Position numbers and translations under genes: made by a program. This document shows, piece after piece, positions 24,015 to 32,437 of a stretch of DNA of 64,000 nucleotides. Source of the stretch: Mesorhizobium qingshengii (GTDB lineage: Bacteria > Pseudomonadota > Alphaproteobacteria > Rhizobiales > Rhizobiaceae); the NCBI RefSeq assembly GCF_027563465.1, contig NZ_JAPFQA010000011.1, forward strand, positions 124,001-188,000, given 5' to 3'. The notes beneath the pieces are model-generated. The model made no database searches, was not told the DNA's origin, and saw nothing but the letters and a program-made list of their open reading frames with translations. Positions within the stretch are counted from its first letter, which is position 1; each line of letters starts with the position of its first letter.

Positions 24015-25496
24015 GGCCGGCGGCCAGTTCCCTCCGGCAAGCGCGGCATGCAGCGCTTCGGCGTCGATGCCGAGCGGCCGGTCCTCCTTGAGCGCCGGGA
24101 CGAGCGCACGTATCGCTGTGTGGACAGCGGCGGTGCGCGGTGCCAGTGTCAACCGTTCACGAAGGTCGACCGCCTGCGCGGCGGCCATCAGCTCGAAGGC
24201 GATCAGCCGCCGCCACAGCACGATCATCCCTGCGCATTTGGCAACCGCCAGCGGGGTCTGCGCTGCGTGGTCCTCGACGCCTTCCGACACGGCCAAGAAA
24301 TCGAGCATCACCGGATTGGCCTTGTGGCGGATGGCGGCGAGGACCGATGTCGCCGTCTTCTGCAATGGCACGAAGCCGGCCGAGGCGCCGCCGACCGGCG
24401 ACAGATACTTCGGCAGGCCGTTGCGGCCCGACCCGGTGAGCTGGATGAAGCGGGCGGCAGTTGCTGCGGCACATTGAGCGATCGCCAGGCCGAGCGTCTC
24501 GAAGGCGAGCGACAGCGCGGCGGTGTGGAAATTGCCGGTCGACAGCACCATTTCGTCGTCGCTTAGCACCAGCGGGTTGTCGGCGGCGGCATTGAGCTCG
24601 ATCTCAACGGCTTGTCTCGCCTGACCGATCGCCTCGATCAACCCGCCATGGATCGACGGCATGCAGCGGATCGACAGCGGATCTTGCAAGGTGGTCGGCG
24701 CCGGCACCTCGTCGCGGGCCAGCAGATCGTGAAGGACCTTGGCGGCTTCCTGCTGGCCGGCCGCCGGACGCGCCATATGCAGCCGCGGATCGAGGATGGT
24801 GCGGTTGGCACCGATGCCTTCCATCGTCAGTGCGCCGGCCTGCTGCTGCTGGGCAAGGGCGGACAGCGCATCCGTCACCGCAAGCGCGCCGCTGCCGGCG
24901 GACACCGAGGAAGCGTTGATCAGCGACAGCCCGTCCTTGGGCGCCAGTGTGACCGGGGCGAGGCGGGCCATCATCAGCGCCTTGGCCGCCGGCATGCGCC
25001 GGCCCTGATAGTCGGCTTCGCCTTCGCCGATCAGCAGGCGGGCGAGCGTCGTCATCAGCACCAGGTCGCCGGCGCCGATCGAGCCAAGCGACGGCATCAC
25101 CGGATGAACGCCGGCATTGAGCGCGTTGACCAGGGCGACAAACACGGCAGGCGAAAGGCCGGAGCCGCCGACGGAAAGCATCGCTACCCGGGCAAACATG
25201 GTTGCCCGCACGGTCTCGACCGGCAACGCCTCGCCGACCGCGCCGCTGCGTCCTTCAAGCAACTGGCGCTGGAAGGCGCCGGCATCGCCCTCTACTGAAG
25301 TGCCGAGATTGGCGCCAAGCCCGGTGTTTAGGCCATAGATCTGCTGGCCGGACGCGGCAACCTGGTCGAGCACTTTTCGCGCCTTCTCCAGTCTGCCGAT
25401 GACATCGGGCGCGATTTCCACCTTGCGCGCCGCACGCGCGACGGCGGCCACATCGTCAACGCTGACCCTGGCTCCGGTGAGGACGAGCGCGCTCAT
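23979..25496 (-). CDS. Histidine/aromatic ammonia-lyase homologue without the MIO serine
   Basis: A 505-residue HAL/PAL-superfamily protein of normal length. The Tyr loop QIYGLNTGLGANLG is present, as are LINASSVSAG, a FHTAALSLAFETLG segment and GVEDHAAQTPL. The cofactor site, usually GS(V/I)GASGDLAPL, reads GSIGAGDLVL: the Ser of the Ala-Ser-Gly triad that cyclises to MIO is deleted. It therefore cannot make MIO in the known way and may have a different reaction or be non-catalytic. Its start overlaps the stop of the ornithine-cyclodeaminase-family gene by ATGA, so the two are co-expressed. Confidence 0.8.
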   Translation of the reverse strand: MSALVLTGARVSVDDVAAVARAARKVEIAPDVIGRLEKARKVLDQVAASGQQIYGLNTGLGANLGTSVEGDAGAFQRQLLEGRSGAVGEALPVETVRATMFARVAMLSVGGSGLSPAVFVALVNALNAGVHPVMPSLGSIGAGDLVLMTTLARLLIGEGEADYQGRRMPAAKALMMARLAPVTLAPKDGLSLINASSVSAGSGALAVTDALSALAQQQQAGALTMEGIGANRTILDPRLHMARPAAGQQEAAKVLHDLLARDEVPAPTTLQDPLSIRCMPSIHGGLIEAIGQARQAVEIELNAAADNPLVLSDDEMVLSTGNFHTAALSLAFETLGLAIAQCAAATAARFIQLTGSGRNGLPKYLSPVGGASAGFVPLQKTATSVLAAIRHKANPVMLDFLAVSEGVEDHAAQTPLAVAKCAGMIVLWRRLIAFELMAAAQAVDLRERLTLAPRTAAVHTAIRALVPALKEDRPLGIDAEALHAALAGGNWPPALAPADLVQKQV

Positions 25497-26494
25497 GCGA
25501 AGCGCAGCCTCTGGCCGATGCCTTGCGCCTGCGCCTTGGCCAGCATCGCCTTGCCGAGCGCGATGTCGGACAGCGACAGGCCGCGATGCCAGAACAGGAT
25601 CGTCTCGCCGTCGCTTTCACGGCCGGCCCTGAGACCGGCGGCGATCTGGCCGAGTTCGGCATGGAGCGTCTTCTCGCTCAGCCGTCCGGTCTCGACATGG
25701 GCGCGCAGCGAGCCGAACTTGCCGCCCTTGCACTGGCCCCAGTCGTCGACGACCATCTTCTGCATGATGTCGGTCAGCGACAGTTCCACCGCGCTCATAG
25801 TGCCATAGGGCACGACCAGCGCGCCGGGCTTGATCCATTCGGTCTTCAACAATGGTTGTGGTTCCGGCAGCCGCGAGGCCTCGACGACGATATCGGCGCC
25901 CTCGATACAACTCTTCCAGTCGGCCACCGCGGTCACCGTCTTGCCGAGATCGGCAGACAGCTTGGCGGCAAAACCGTCGCGGCTTTCCGGGCGGCGCGAA
26001 TGGACCCGGATCTCGTCGAAATCAAAGAGATGGTCGAGCAGCCGCACGTTCCAGTAGGCGGTGCCGCGCGCACCGATATGGGCCAGCACCTTCGAATTCT
26101 TGCGCGCCAGATGTTTGGCGCCGATGGCGGTGACGGCGCCGGTGCGCATGTCGGTGATGACGGTGGCGTCGAGGATGGCGCGCGGCATGCCGGTGCGCGG
26201 ATCGAACAGATTGAGGATGCCGAATTCCGAAGGCAGCCCATGCAGGTAGTTGTCGACATAGTCGCCGACGATCTTGACGCCGGCCGTGTCGAGCGGCGCG
26301 ACGTAGCCGCGCAAGACATTGAAATGACCGTGGAAGGATGGATCCGGTTCGAGATGGACGCGCGGCTCGATCACCGTCTGGCCCTTGCCTTGCGCCACCA
26401 GGCCAGCCTCGACGGCGGCAATGATTTCACCATCGCTCATGGCAAGCGCATCGATGTCGAGGGCATTGAGGTAGTCGATATGGATGGGCTTCAT
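25493..26494 (-). CDS. Ornithine cyclodeaminase/mu-crystallin family protein
   Basis: A 333-residue NAD(P)-dependent protein. Family features include GDYVDNYLHGLPSEFGILNL, AILDATVITDMRTGAVTAIG (substrate-side conserved T-x-x-RT-GA) and KVLAHIGARGTAYWNVRLLD (variant of the IGtGvQA Rossmann loop), then IRVHSRRPESRDGF. The family includes ornithine cyclodeaminase, ketimine reductases and 1-pyrroline-2-carboxylate reductase of hydroxyproline breakdown. Overlap with the lyase homologue suggests one amino-acid pathway. Start ATG 26494 is preferred; the long upstream open frame encodes nothing recognisable. Confidence 0.8.
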   Translation of the reverse strand: MKPIHIDYLNALDIDALAMSDGEIIAAVEAGLVAQGKGQTVIEPRVHLEPDPSFHGHFNVLRGYVAPLDTAGVKIVGDYVDNYLHGLPSEFGILNLFDPRTGMPRAILDATVITDMRTGAVTAIGAKHLARKNSKVLAHIGARGTAYWNVRLLDHLFDFDEIRVHSRRPESRDGFAAKLSADLGKTVTAVADWKSCIEGADIVVEASRLPEPQPLLKTEWIKPGALVVPYGTMSAVELSLTDIMQKMVVDDWGQCKGGKFGSLRAHVETGRLSEKTLHAELGQIAAGLRAGRESDGETILFWHRGLSLSDIALGKAMLAKAQAQGIGQRLRFA

Positions 26495-26576
26495 TTCGCG
26501 CGCACACTTTCCTCGGTCGCCCCGCTCATCCCATAGCAGGCCGCGCCGTGACACGAAAGTTTGTTGCGCCGTCTCT

Positions 26577-26798
26577 GGACGCGGCCTCGTTGCGATCGCG
26601 CTGTTCACGCTGGCCTCGTTCGCCTGCGGCTTCTCGCAGAACCTGACCGAGTTCAGGGACCGGACGGCGCTCGACCTCATCGATTTTCGAATCGCGTTCC
26701 TGGTGATCGGCGCCATCGGGCTGGTGGCGTCGTTCCGATTCCTCGCGCTGCCGCAAGGTGCGGGCGCCGAGGTTTCCGGCCACGCATCCGGGAATTGA
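26577..26798 (+). pseudogene. MFS transporter remnant (C-terminal end)
   Basis: In this frame the residues GLVAIALFTLASFACGFSQN and IDFRIAFLVIGAIGLVASFR, ending PQGAGAEVSGH, match the last part of drug-resistance-type MFS transporters. The rest of the gene (about 400 residues) is missing, and the start overlaps the divergent ornithine-cyclodeaminase gene. It is a fossil marking an old insertion or deletion point. Confidence 0.6.
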
Positions 26799-26880
26799 AA
26801 TCGGATTTTTCCGCCGTATGCGGAGATAAATTCCGCCTTGTCCTTTCGCCTTGAAGCGGCACTTTCGCGAGCCGCCGCAA

Positions 26881-26939
26881 TGGCGCAATCAGTTGCCAAA
26901 AATGCAGGAGTTTCCGGGCATTGCGCCAGTTTTGGCAAT
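26881..26939. promoter_or_regulatory. Paired dyad sites upstream of the ribose-type ABC operon
   Basis: Two imperfect dyads, TGGCGCAAT-cag-TTGCCA (26881-26898) and ATTGCGCCA-gttt-TGGCAAT (26920-26939), share inverted half sites. Their centres are ~40 bp apart. They lie 130-190 nt upstream of ATG 27070 and look like cooperative repressor or activator sites. The regulator is not evident nearby. Confidence 0.45.
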
Positions 26940-27069
26940 CGATGCGTCCACTCGATGAATATCGCCGTGGACGGGGCTTGCGAGCGCGGATTCATTTGAC
27001 GAACCGGCGCTCAGCCGATTAGCTTTTGTTTTTCGGGATGGCAGCGCTGCCATCGGGGCGAAAGCAGAC

Positions 27070-28056
27070 ATGAACACGATAGGCTGGCCGAATTTTAGGA
27101 GCCTGAATCAGGAAGGCATTGTCTTTGCCATAGCAGTGGTGCTGTTCGTTGCCGCAGCCATCGGCCTGCCTGGCTTCATCGACCCCAACAATCTCGTCGC
27201 CATCGTCCGCTCGGTTTCGGTGCTGGGCATACTGGCACTCGGCATGGCCGTCGTCATCATCGGCCGCGGCATCGACCTGTCGGCGGTCGCGATCATGGCG
27301 ATGTCGGTCGCCTGGTATCTGCAACTGCTCAACACCGGGACCTCGGATGGGCTGGCCTTTGCCTATGTGCTGGCCGGCGTGTTGGCCATCGGCCTGCTCA
27401 ACGGCTTTCTCGTCGCCTATGCCGACGTGCCGGCGATCTTCGTGACGCTGGCCACCGGCTCCTTCGTCTTCGGCTATGTGCGCTCGCAACTGATCACGCA
27501 GGATGCCGTGCCGGTGCCTCAGGGCCATTGGGTCGAGCTGCTCGGCGGCCTGCGCTTCCTCGACATTCCCATCGAAGTGTTCGTCTTCGCAGGCCTTGCC
27601 TTCCTGTTCTTCCTGTTCCTGCGCTACACCAAATGGGGCCGCTACATCTATTTCGCCGGCGACAATCCGGTCGCGGCCCGCAACATCGGGATTCCGGTGC
27701 GGCCAATGCTGGTGCTGCGCTATGTGCTCTCCGCCTTCGTCGCGGTGATCGCCGGCCTGCTGACGGCGGCCAGCCTGCATTCGATCAATACCCGCGTCGT
27801 CAATTCGACGCTGCTCTACGACATCGTGCTGGTGGCGGTCATCGGTGGCATCGGCCTGTCCGGCGGGCGGGGCGGGGTGCGTAATGTGCTGGTCGGAGCG
27901 GCGCTGATCGGCATCCTGCTGAACGCCATGACCATCATCGACATTCCGCTGCTTTACCAGAACCTGATCAAGGCGGCGATCCTGCTGGGGGCGATCATCG
28001 TCGACGGCATCCTCAATCCGCGCGACGAGCAGACCGCCCAGCAAGGCGACATTTAG
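27070..28056 (+). CDS. Ribose-type (CUT2) ABC transporter permease
   Basis: A 328-residue permease with 8-10 membrane segments and the CUT2 signature regions GMAVVIIGRGIDLSAVAIMA, ATGSFVFGYV, VAARNIGIPVRPML and GGIGLSGGRGGVRNVLVGAA. It belongs with the binding protein, second permease and ATPase that follow. The operon thus has two permeases that probably form a heterodimer. No good ribosome site is seen at ATG 27070 (only a GGGGCGAAAG stretch). Confidence 0.85.
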   Translation: MNTIGWPNFRSLNQEGIVFAIAVVLFVAAAIGLPGFIDPNNLVAIVRSVSVLGILALGMAVVIIGRGIDLSAVAIMAMSVAWYLQLLNTGTSDGLAFAYVLAGVLAIGLLNGFLVAYADVPAIFVTLATGSFVFGYVRSQLITQDAVPVPQGHWVELLGGLRFLDIPIEVFVFAGLAFLFFLFLRYTKWGRYIYFAGDNPVAARNIGIPVRPMLVLRYVLSAFVAVIAGLLTAASLHSINTRVVNSTLLYDIVLVAVIGGIGLSGGRGGVRNVLVGAALIGILLNAMTIIDIPLLYQNLIKAAILLGAIIVDGILNPRDEQTAQQGDI

Positions 28057-28059
28057 AGC

Positions 28060-28077
28060 AGATGGGCTAGCCCATCT
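28060..28077. other. Perfect 18-nt palindrome after the permease gene
   Basis: AGATGGGCTAGCCCATCT starts 4 nt after the permease stop codon and is followed by TGCTTGGGG. It can form a 7-bp hairpin with a 4-nt loop or serve as a protein-binding dyad. It is probably a processing or attenuation site before the binding-protein gene. Confidence 0.5.
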
Positions 28078-28141
28078 TGCTTGGGGTACCCGGTGCGATC
28101 GCGACGATTGGCCGGCAATTGTTGAAACAAGAGGATGTGAC

Positions 28142-29167
28142 ATGAAATTGATCAGAACACTGATGGCCGCCGCCACGGCGCTGGCCGTTACCGCCTTCGT
28201 GGCGCCAAGCTTCGCCGCCGACGATCCGGGTCCGGCCGCCTATGCGCAGGCGCTCAAGGGCAAGCGCGTCATGCTGGTGCCGCTGGCGATGGGCTTCGAC
28301 CTGGCGCAGGGCTGGGCGCACTACCTGAAGAAGGAGGTTGACGCCTGGGGCGGCACTTTCGAAACGCGCGATCCGAACTGGGTCGTCGATGCCGGCGCGC
28401 AGGCTATCACCGACGCCATCTCGTCCGACACCAGGCCTGACGTGCTGATCATCCATGCGCCGGACCTCAACTCGTATTCCAAGCTGATGAAGAAGGCGCA
28501 GGCCGCCGGCACCTATGTGCTCCTGGTCGACAATCCCGCCAACTTCCCGGCCGACGCCTTTGTCGGCAGCGACTGGGATCGGCTTGGCCAGCTCGAGGCT
28601 GAAGCGGCGATCAAGGGCTGCGGCGAAAACTCGTCGAAGAAGATCGGCCTTGTGCAGGGCGACCAGGCGAACTCGTCGAGCCTCTACCAGTATGCCGGCA
28701 TCATGAAGGTGCTGGACAAGCATCCCGACTTCAAGGTCGTGGCCAAGCCCGACTCCAACTGGGATGCGACGACGTCGCGCAACGTGACGACGACGATGCT
28801 GCAGCAGAACCCGGACATCTGCTCGATCATCGACTTCTGGGATGGTGACGCCACCGGCGCGTCCGCCGCGATCCGCGATGCCAAGCTCGACGGAAAGGTG
28901 TTTTTGGTCACCACCGGCGGCGGCGAGAAGGCGGCCGACTGCGACAAGCTGCAGGACGGTACCTATGGCGCGGTGGTGATGACCGATCTTGCCCACCAGT
29001 CGGGCGACATGAACGCCATCATCAAGTTCCTGCTGCAGAGCGGCCAGCCGGCCGGCACGTCACACACCTACATCTACACGCTGGAGAAGGCGACGACCAA
29101 GGCCGACCTCAAGCCCGACAGCTGCTGGGATCTGAAGGCGCTGCAGGCCGAAGCGGCGGCGAAATAA
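28142..29167 (+). CDS. CUT2 sugar-binding periplasmic protein
   Basis: A 341-residue peripheral binding protein of the ribose/LacI-like fold. Residues 1-25 form a Sec signal peptide ending AAPSFA-like (VAPSFAADD). The core shows LVPLAMGFDLAQGWAHYLKK, DVLIIHAPDLNSYSKLMKKA and VLLVDNPANFPADAFVGSDW. GAGGAT upstream supports ATG 28142. Five Cys in the mature part may form disulfides. It delivers the sugar or related substrate to the two permeases. Confidence 0.85.
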   Translation: MKLIRTLMAAATALAVTAFVAPSFAADDPGPAAYAQALKGKRVMLVPLAMGFDLAQGWAHYLKKEVDAWGGTFETRDPNWVVDAGAQAITDAISSDTRPDVLIIHAPDLNSYSKLMKKAQAAGTYVLLVDNPANFPADAFVGSDWDRLGQLEAEAAIKGCGENSSKKIGLVQGDQANSSSLYQYAGIMKVLDKHPDFKVVAKPDSNWDATTSRNVTTTMLQQNPDICSIIDFWDGDATGASAAIRDAKLDGKVFLVTTGGGEKAADCDKLQDGTYGAVVMTDLAHQSGDMNAIIKFLLQSGQPAGTSHTYIYTLEKATTKADLKPDSCWDLKALQAEAAAK

Positions 29168-29195
29168 GCCGATCCTCGCCAATCGGTATCAACGA

Positions 29196-29235
29196 GGTGG
29201 CCGGATTGCCCGGCCACCCCTTTCTCTTTTTCCTT
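29196..29235 (+). terminator. Hairpin with T-rich tail between binding protein and permease fusion
   Basis: GGTGGCCGG (29196-29204) pairs with CCGGCCACC (29210-29218) over a 5-nt loop and is followed by CCTTTCTCTTTTTCC. This resembles a leaky Rho-independent terminator that lowers expression of the downstream permease relative to the binding protein. Confidence 0.65.
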
Positions 29236-29261
29236 TTTTCTCTCGCGGCAGCAGTGACCTG

Positions 29262-31385
29262 ATGTCCTTTCGCGAACGCCTCCAGTCCTGGCGCTACAAT
29301 CTGGTGCCCGACCATCTGGTCGGCGAGATACTGACCAAACGCTGGACCGACAACGCCATTCCGTTCCTGGCGCTGGTGGTGACGTTGGCGACCTTCGGAT
29401 CGGTCATTCCGGGCTTCTTCAAGCTGACCTCGCTGCAGGAATCGACCCGCCAGCTCGGCGAGTTCTCGATGGTCGTCACCGGCATGACGGTGGTGATGCT
29501 GGGCGGCGGCATCGACCTGTCGGTCGGTTCGATCTTCGCGCTGTCCTGCTTTTCCGCCGTCTATGCCTTCTTCATCCTCGAACAGTCGATATGGCTAGCG
29601 CTGGCCGCGTCGCTTGCCACGGGCCTCGTCTTCGGCGCCATCAACGGCTATCTCGTTGGGTACTTGCGGCTGCGCGCCTTCCTCACCACGCTGGTCACCT
29701 TCATCTTCGGGCGGGCGCTGTTCGACATCCTCGTCACCACCTATGCCGCTGACGTGCAGCTTTCGACCGCCACCTCGGATGTGCTCGACTTCATTGGCGA
29801 CAGCACCTTCTGGGGCCTGTCCGTTTCCGTGTGGCTGGCGATCATCCTGGCCATCGTCACCCACATTGCACTGACGCGCTCGCGGCCCGGCTGGCATGTG
29901 CTGGCGGTCGGCGGCTCCAGGCGCTCGGCCCACAATGCCGGCATTAGGGTGCGCCGCACCGTGTTCATGACCTATGTCTTCTCCGGCTTCTGCGCCTCGA
30001 TCGGCGGTTTTCTGATCGCCTGCCGCTTGAGCGGGGCAGGGCCCGGCACCGGCCTCAACCTCGAGATCATGGCGCTGACGGCGGCGGTGGTCGGCGGTGT
30101 CAGCCTCGGCGGCGGACGCGGTTCGGTGATCAAGGGCCTGATGGGCGCCATCATCGTGCTGACCATGACCAACGGGCTGATCCGGCTTGGCTACGGCACC
30201 GGCACCAACCAGATGGTGCTCGGCATCATGCTGGCCGTGGCTGTGACCATCGACATCCGCTGGCTGAAGAACCGCCACAAGGTGCTGAACGAGGTCTATG
30301 TCGCGCCGGTCTACCTCCGGATGGGCGAAACACAGTCGGCAGCACCCGGCTCCGGCACGCCTTACGAACTCGACAACAGGTTGTCGGCTGCCGACCACAT
30401 CGGGCTTGGTGAACTGGAGGGACCGGAGGACGTCATCCTCGACCGCGATGACAATCTGTATTGCGGCACGCGGCACGGCGAGATTGTCCGCTTTTTCGCG
30501 CCGGACTATGTCAGGTCGGAAGTCTTTGCCCATATTGGCGGCTTTCCACTTGGCCTGGCCTTCGATAAGGCAGGCAATCTGATCAGCTGCGTCGGCGCCA
30601 TGGGACTCTATTCGGTGTCGCCAGAACGCGAAGTGAAACGGCTGTCCGCGGAGACGTCGCGCTCGTGGACTTCGATCGTCGACGATGCGCGGCTGCGCGA
30701 TCCCAATGATTGCGACATCGCGCCTGATGGCCGCATCTATTTCACGGATTCAACGAAGCGCTATGACGCCCATGACTGGGCGCTGGACTCGATCGAGAAC
30801 CGCGCCACCGGCCGCCTGCTGGTCTATGACCCGAAGGACGGCTCGACCAAGACGCTGCTCGATGGCTATCGCTACACCAACGGTGTCTGCATGGCGCATG
30901 ACGGCAAGTCGCTGTTCTTCGCCGAAAGCTGGGCCTGCCGTGTGCATCGCTACTGGCTGGAAGGGCCAAAGGCCGGCACTGCCGAATGCCTCATCCGCGA
31001 CATGCCGGGCTACCCCGACAATATCAACCGGGCGTCCGACGGCAATTACTGGATGGCGTGGCTCGGCATGCGCACGCCGAGCTTCGACCTGTCGCTGCGT
31101 CACCCCGACATGCGCAAACGCATGACGCGCCGGCTGCCGCAGGACGAATGGCTGTTCCCCAACATCAACACCGGCGGCGTGGTCAAGTTCAACGAGAAGG
31201 GCGGCATCGTCGAGGCGATGGGCGACCTCACAGGCGGTGCGCACCCGATGGTCACCTCGATGCGCGAGCACAAGGGATATCTGTTCGTCGGCGGCATCCT
31301 CAACAACCGCATCGGCCGCTACAAGATATCAGGCGCCGACCCCAACTGGACCAGCGCCGCTTCCTATTGGGGACCAAAACCATGA
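29262..31385 (+). CDS. CUT2 permease fused to an SMP-30/strictosidine-synthase-like beta-propeller
   Basis: A 707-residue fusion. Residues ~1-345 are a full CUT2 permease (VVTGMTVVMLGGGIDLSVGS, AVGGSRRSAHNAGIRVRRTV, AVVGGVSLGGGRGSVIKGLM). Residues ~370-707 are a six-bladed propeller of the SMP-30/strictosidine synthase group (GLGELEGPEDVILDRDDNLY, DPNDCDIAPDGRIYFTDSTK, GYPDNINRASDGNYWMAWLG). There is no stop, frameshift or internal ribosome site at the join. By RbsC topology both ends of the permease are cytoplasmic, so the propeller should sit inside the cell at the pore. It may hydrolyse or bind a lactone as it enters. Confidence 0.9.
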   Translation: MSFRERLQSWRYNLVPDHLVGEILTKRWTDNAIPFLALVVTLATFGSVIPGFFKLTSLQESTRQLGEFSMVVTGMTVVMLGGGIDLSVGSIFALSCFSAVYAFFILEQSIWLALAASLATGLVFGAINGYLVGYLRLRAFLTTLVTFIFGRALFDILVTTYAADVQLSTATSDVLDFIGDSTFWGLSVSVWLAIILAIVTHIALTRSRPGWHVLAVGGSRRSAHNAGIRVRRTVFMTYVFSGFCASIGGFLIACRLSGAGPGTGLNLEIMALTAAVVGGVSLGGGRGSVIKGLMGAIIVLTMTNGLIRLGYGTGTNQMVLGIMLAVAVTIDIRWLKNRHKVLNEVYVAPVYLRMGETQSAAPGSGTPYELDNRLSAADHIGLGELEGPEDVILDRDDNLYCGTRHGEIVRFFAPDYVRSEVFAHIGGFPLGLAFDKAGNLISCVGAMGLYSVSPEREVKRLSAETSRSWTSIVDDARLRDPNDCDIAPDGRIYFTDSTKRYDAHDWALDSIENRATGRLLVYDPKDGSTKTLLDGYRYTNGVCMAHDGKSLFFAESWACRVHRYWLEGPKAGTAECLIRDMPGYPDNINRASDGNYWMAWLGMRTPSFDLSLRHPDMRKRMTRRLPQDEWLFPNINTGGVVKFNEKGGIVEAMGDLTGGAHPMVTSMREHKGYLFVGGILNNRIGRYKISGADPNWTSAASYWGPKP

Positions 31386-32437
31386 TCCTCGATCCCGTGC
31401 TCGATCTGTTTCGCGGCAAGGCGGTGACCATCCCGCCGCTCGACGGCGCCTTCCGTCCCAACACCCGGCTGGATGATGCGCCGGCTTTCGCCGAACTGTC
31501 CGAGCCGGACAATCTGCTGGTCTCCGGTGACAGGCTGCTCGCCTCCAGCGGCAACGCCGTCTATTCGCTTGCTGCCGGCACCGCGCCGAAGGTTGTCGAA
31601 ACATTTCCATCTCCGGTCACGGCACTGGCACTATCGCCGTTGGGCGAACTGACGGTCGGGCTTGAAAGCGGCAAGCTGCTGATTGCCGGCAAGGACGTCG
31701 TTCTGCCGGCTGATGTCCGCTGCGTCGCAGCACTTGCCTATGCAGACGATGGCACGTTGTGGCTGGCCAACGGTTCAGCCGAGCATGCGCCGTCGCAATG
31801 GGCCGCCGATCTGATGAAGAAGGGCGCGTCCGGTTCGCTGTGGAGGCGAGAAGCGGCGGGCGGTGCATTCCGCAAAGTCGCCGGCGACGTCGCCTTCCCT
31901 TATGGCCTGCATCCCATCGGCAAGGACGTACTGGTCAGCGAAAGCTGGCGTCATCAACTCATCCGCTTCGATGGTGAGACCGGCAGCCGCTCGACGGTGC
32001 TGACACATCTCCCCGGCTATCCCGCACGGCTGTCATCCTCCGCCGATGGTGGGGCGTGGTTGACCTTGTTCGCGCCGCGCAACCGGCTGATCGAATTCGT
32101 GCTGCAGGAGACGCACTACCGGCAGGACATGATCGACCAGGTCCCGCCGGCCTACTGGATCGTGCCGGCGCTGGCTTCCAGCCGCAGCTTCCTCGAACCG
32201 CTGCAATGCGGAGGCATCCGCACCATGGGCATCCACAAGCCGTGGTCGCCCAGCCGCTCCTACGGGCTGGTGGTCAAACTGGATCAGAACATGCAGCCGC
32301 AGTTCAGCCTGCACAGCCGCGCCAACGGAACGCGCCACGGCATCTGCAGCGTCGCCGAGAAAGACGGCCGGCTGTTCGTCGCCTCCAGGGGCGGCGACTG
32401 CGTGCTGGCGATCGACCTTGCGTCGGGAGGTTTCTGA
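31382..32437 (+). CDS. SMP-30/strictosidine-synthase-like beta-propeller protein
   Basis: A 351-residue soluble protein without a signal peptide. It contains propeller repeats such as FAELSEPDNLLVSGDRLLAS, VAALAYADDGTLWLANGS, FPYGLHPIGKDVLVSESWRH and HLPGYPARLSSSADGGAWLT, closely parallel to the C-terminal half of the fusion before it (SW..RV.RYW, GYPDNI.R..DG..W). It starts in an ATGA overlap with the fusion gene. The two propellers may be old duplicates; a lactonase-like activity on the transported sugar derivative is inferred. Confidence 0.8.
   Translation: MILDPVLDLFRGKAVTIPPLDGAFRPNTRLDDAPAFAELSEPDNLLVSGDRLLASSGNAVYSLAAGTAPKVVETFPSPVTALALSPLGELTVGLESGKLLIAGKDVVLPADVRCVAALAYADDGTLWLANGSAEHAPSQWAADLMKKGASGSLWRREAAGGAFRKVAGDVAFPYGLHPIGKDVLVSESWRHQLIRFDGETGSRSTVLTHLPGYPARLSSSADGGAWLTLFAPRNRLIEFVLQETHYRQDMIDQVPPAYWIVPALASSRSFLEPLQCGGIRTMGIHKPWSPSRSYGLVVKLDQNMQPQFSLHSRANGTRHGICSVAEKDGRLFVASRGGDCVLAIDLASGGF

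Noticed and set aside
24048..25298. Open frames of 172 and 228 aa opposite the ammonia-lyase homologue
   Set aside because: Low-complexity Arg/Gln/Gly composition with no ribosome site; the lyase homologue on the minus strand is full length.
27019..28176. 385-aa minus-strand open frame over the CUT2 permease
   Set aside because: His/Gln/Asp-rich shadow sequence; the permease has clear family motifs.
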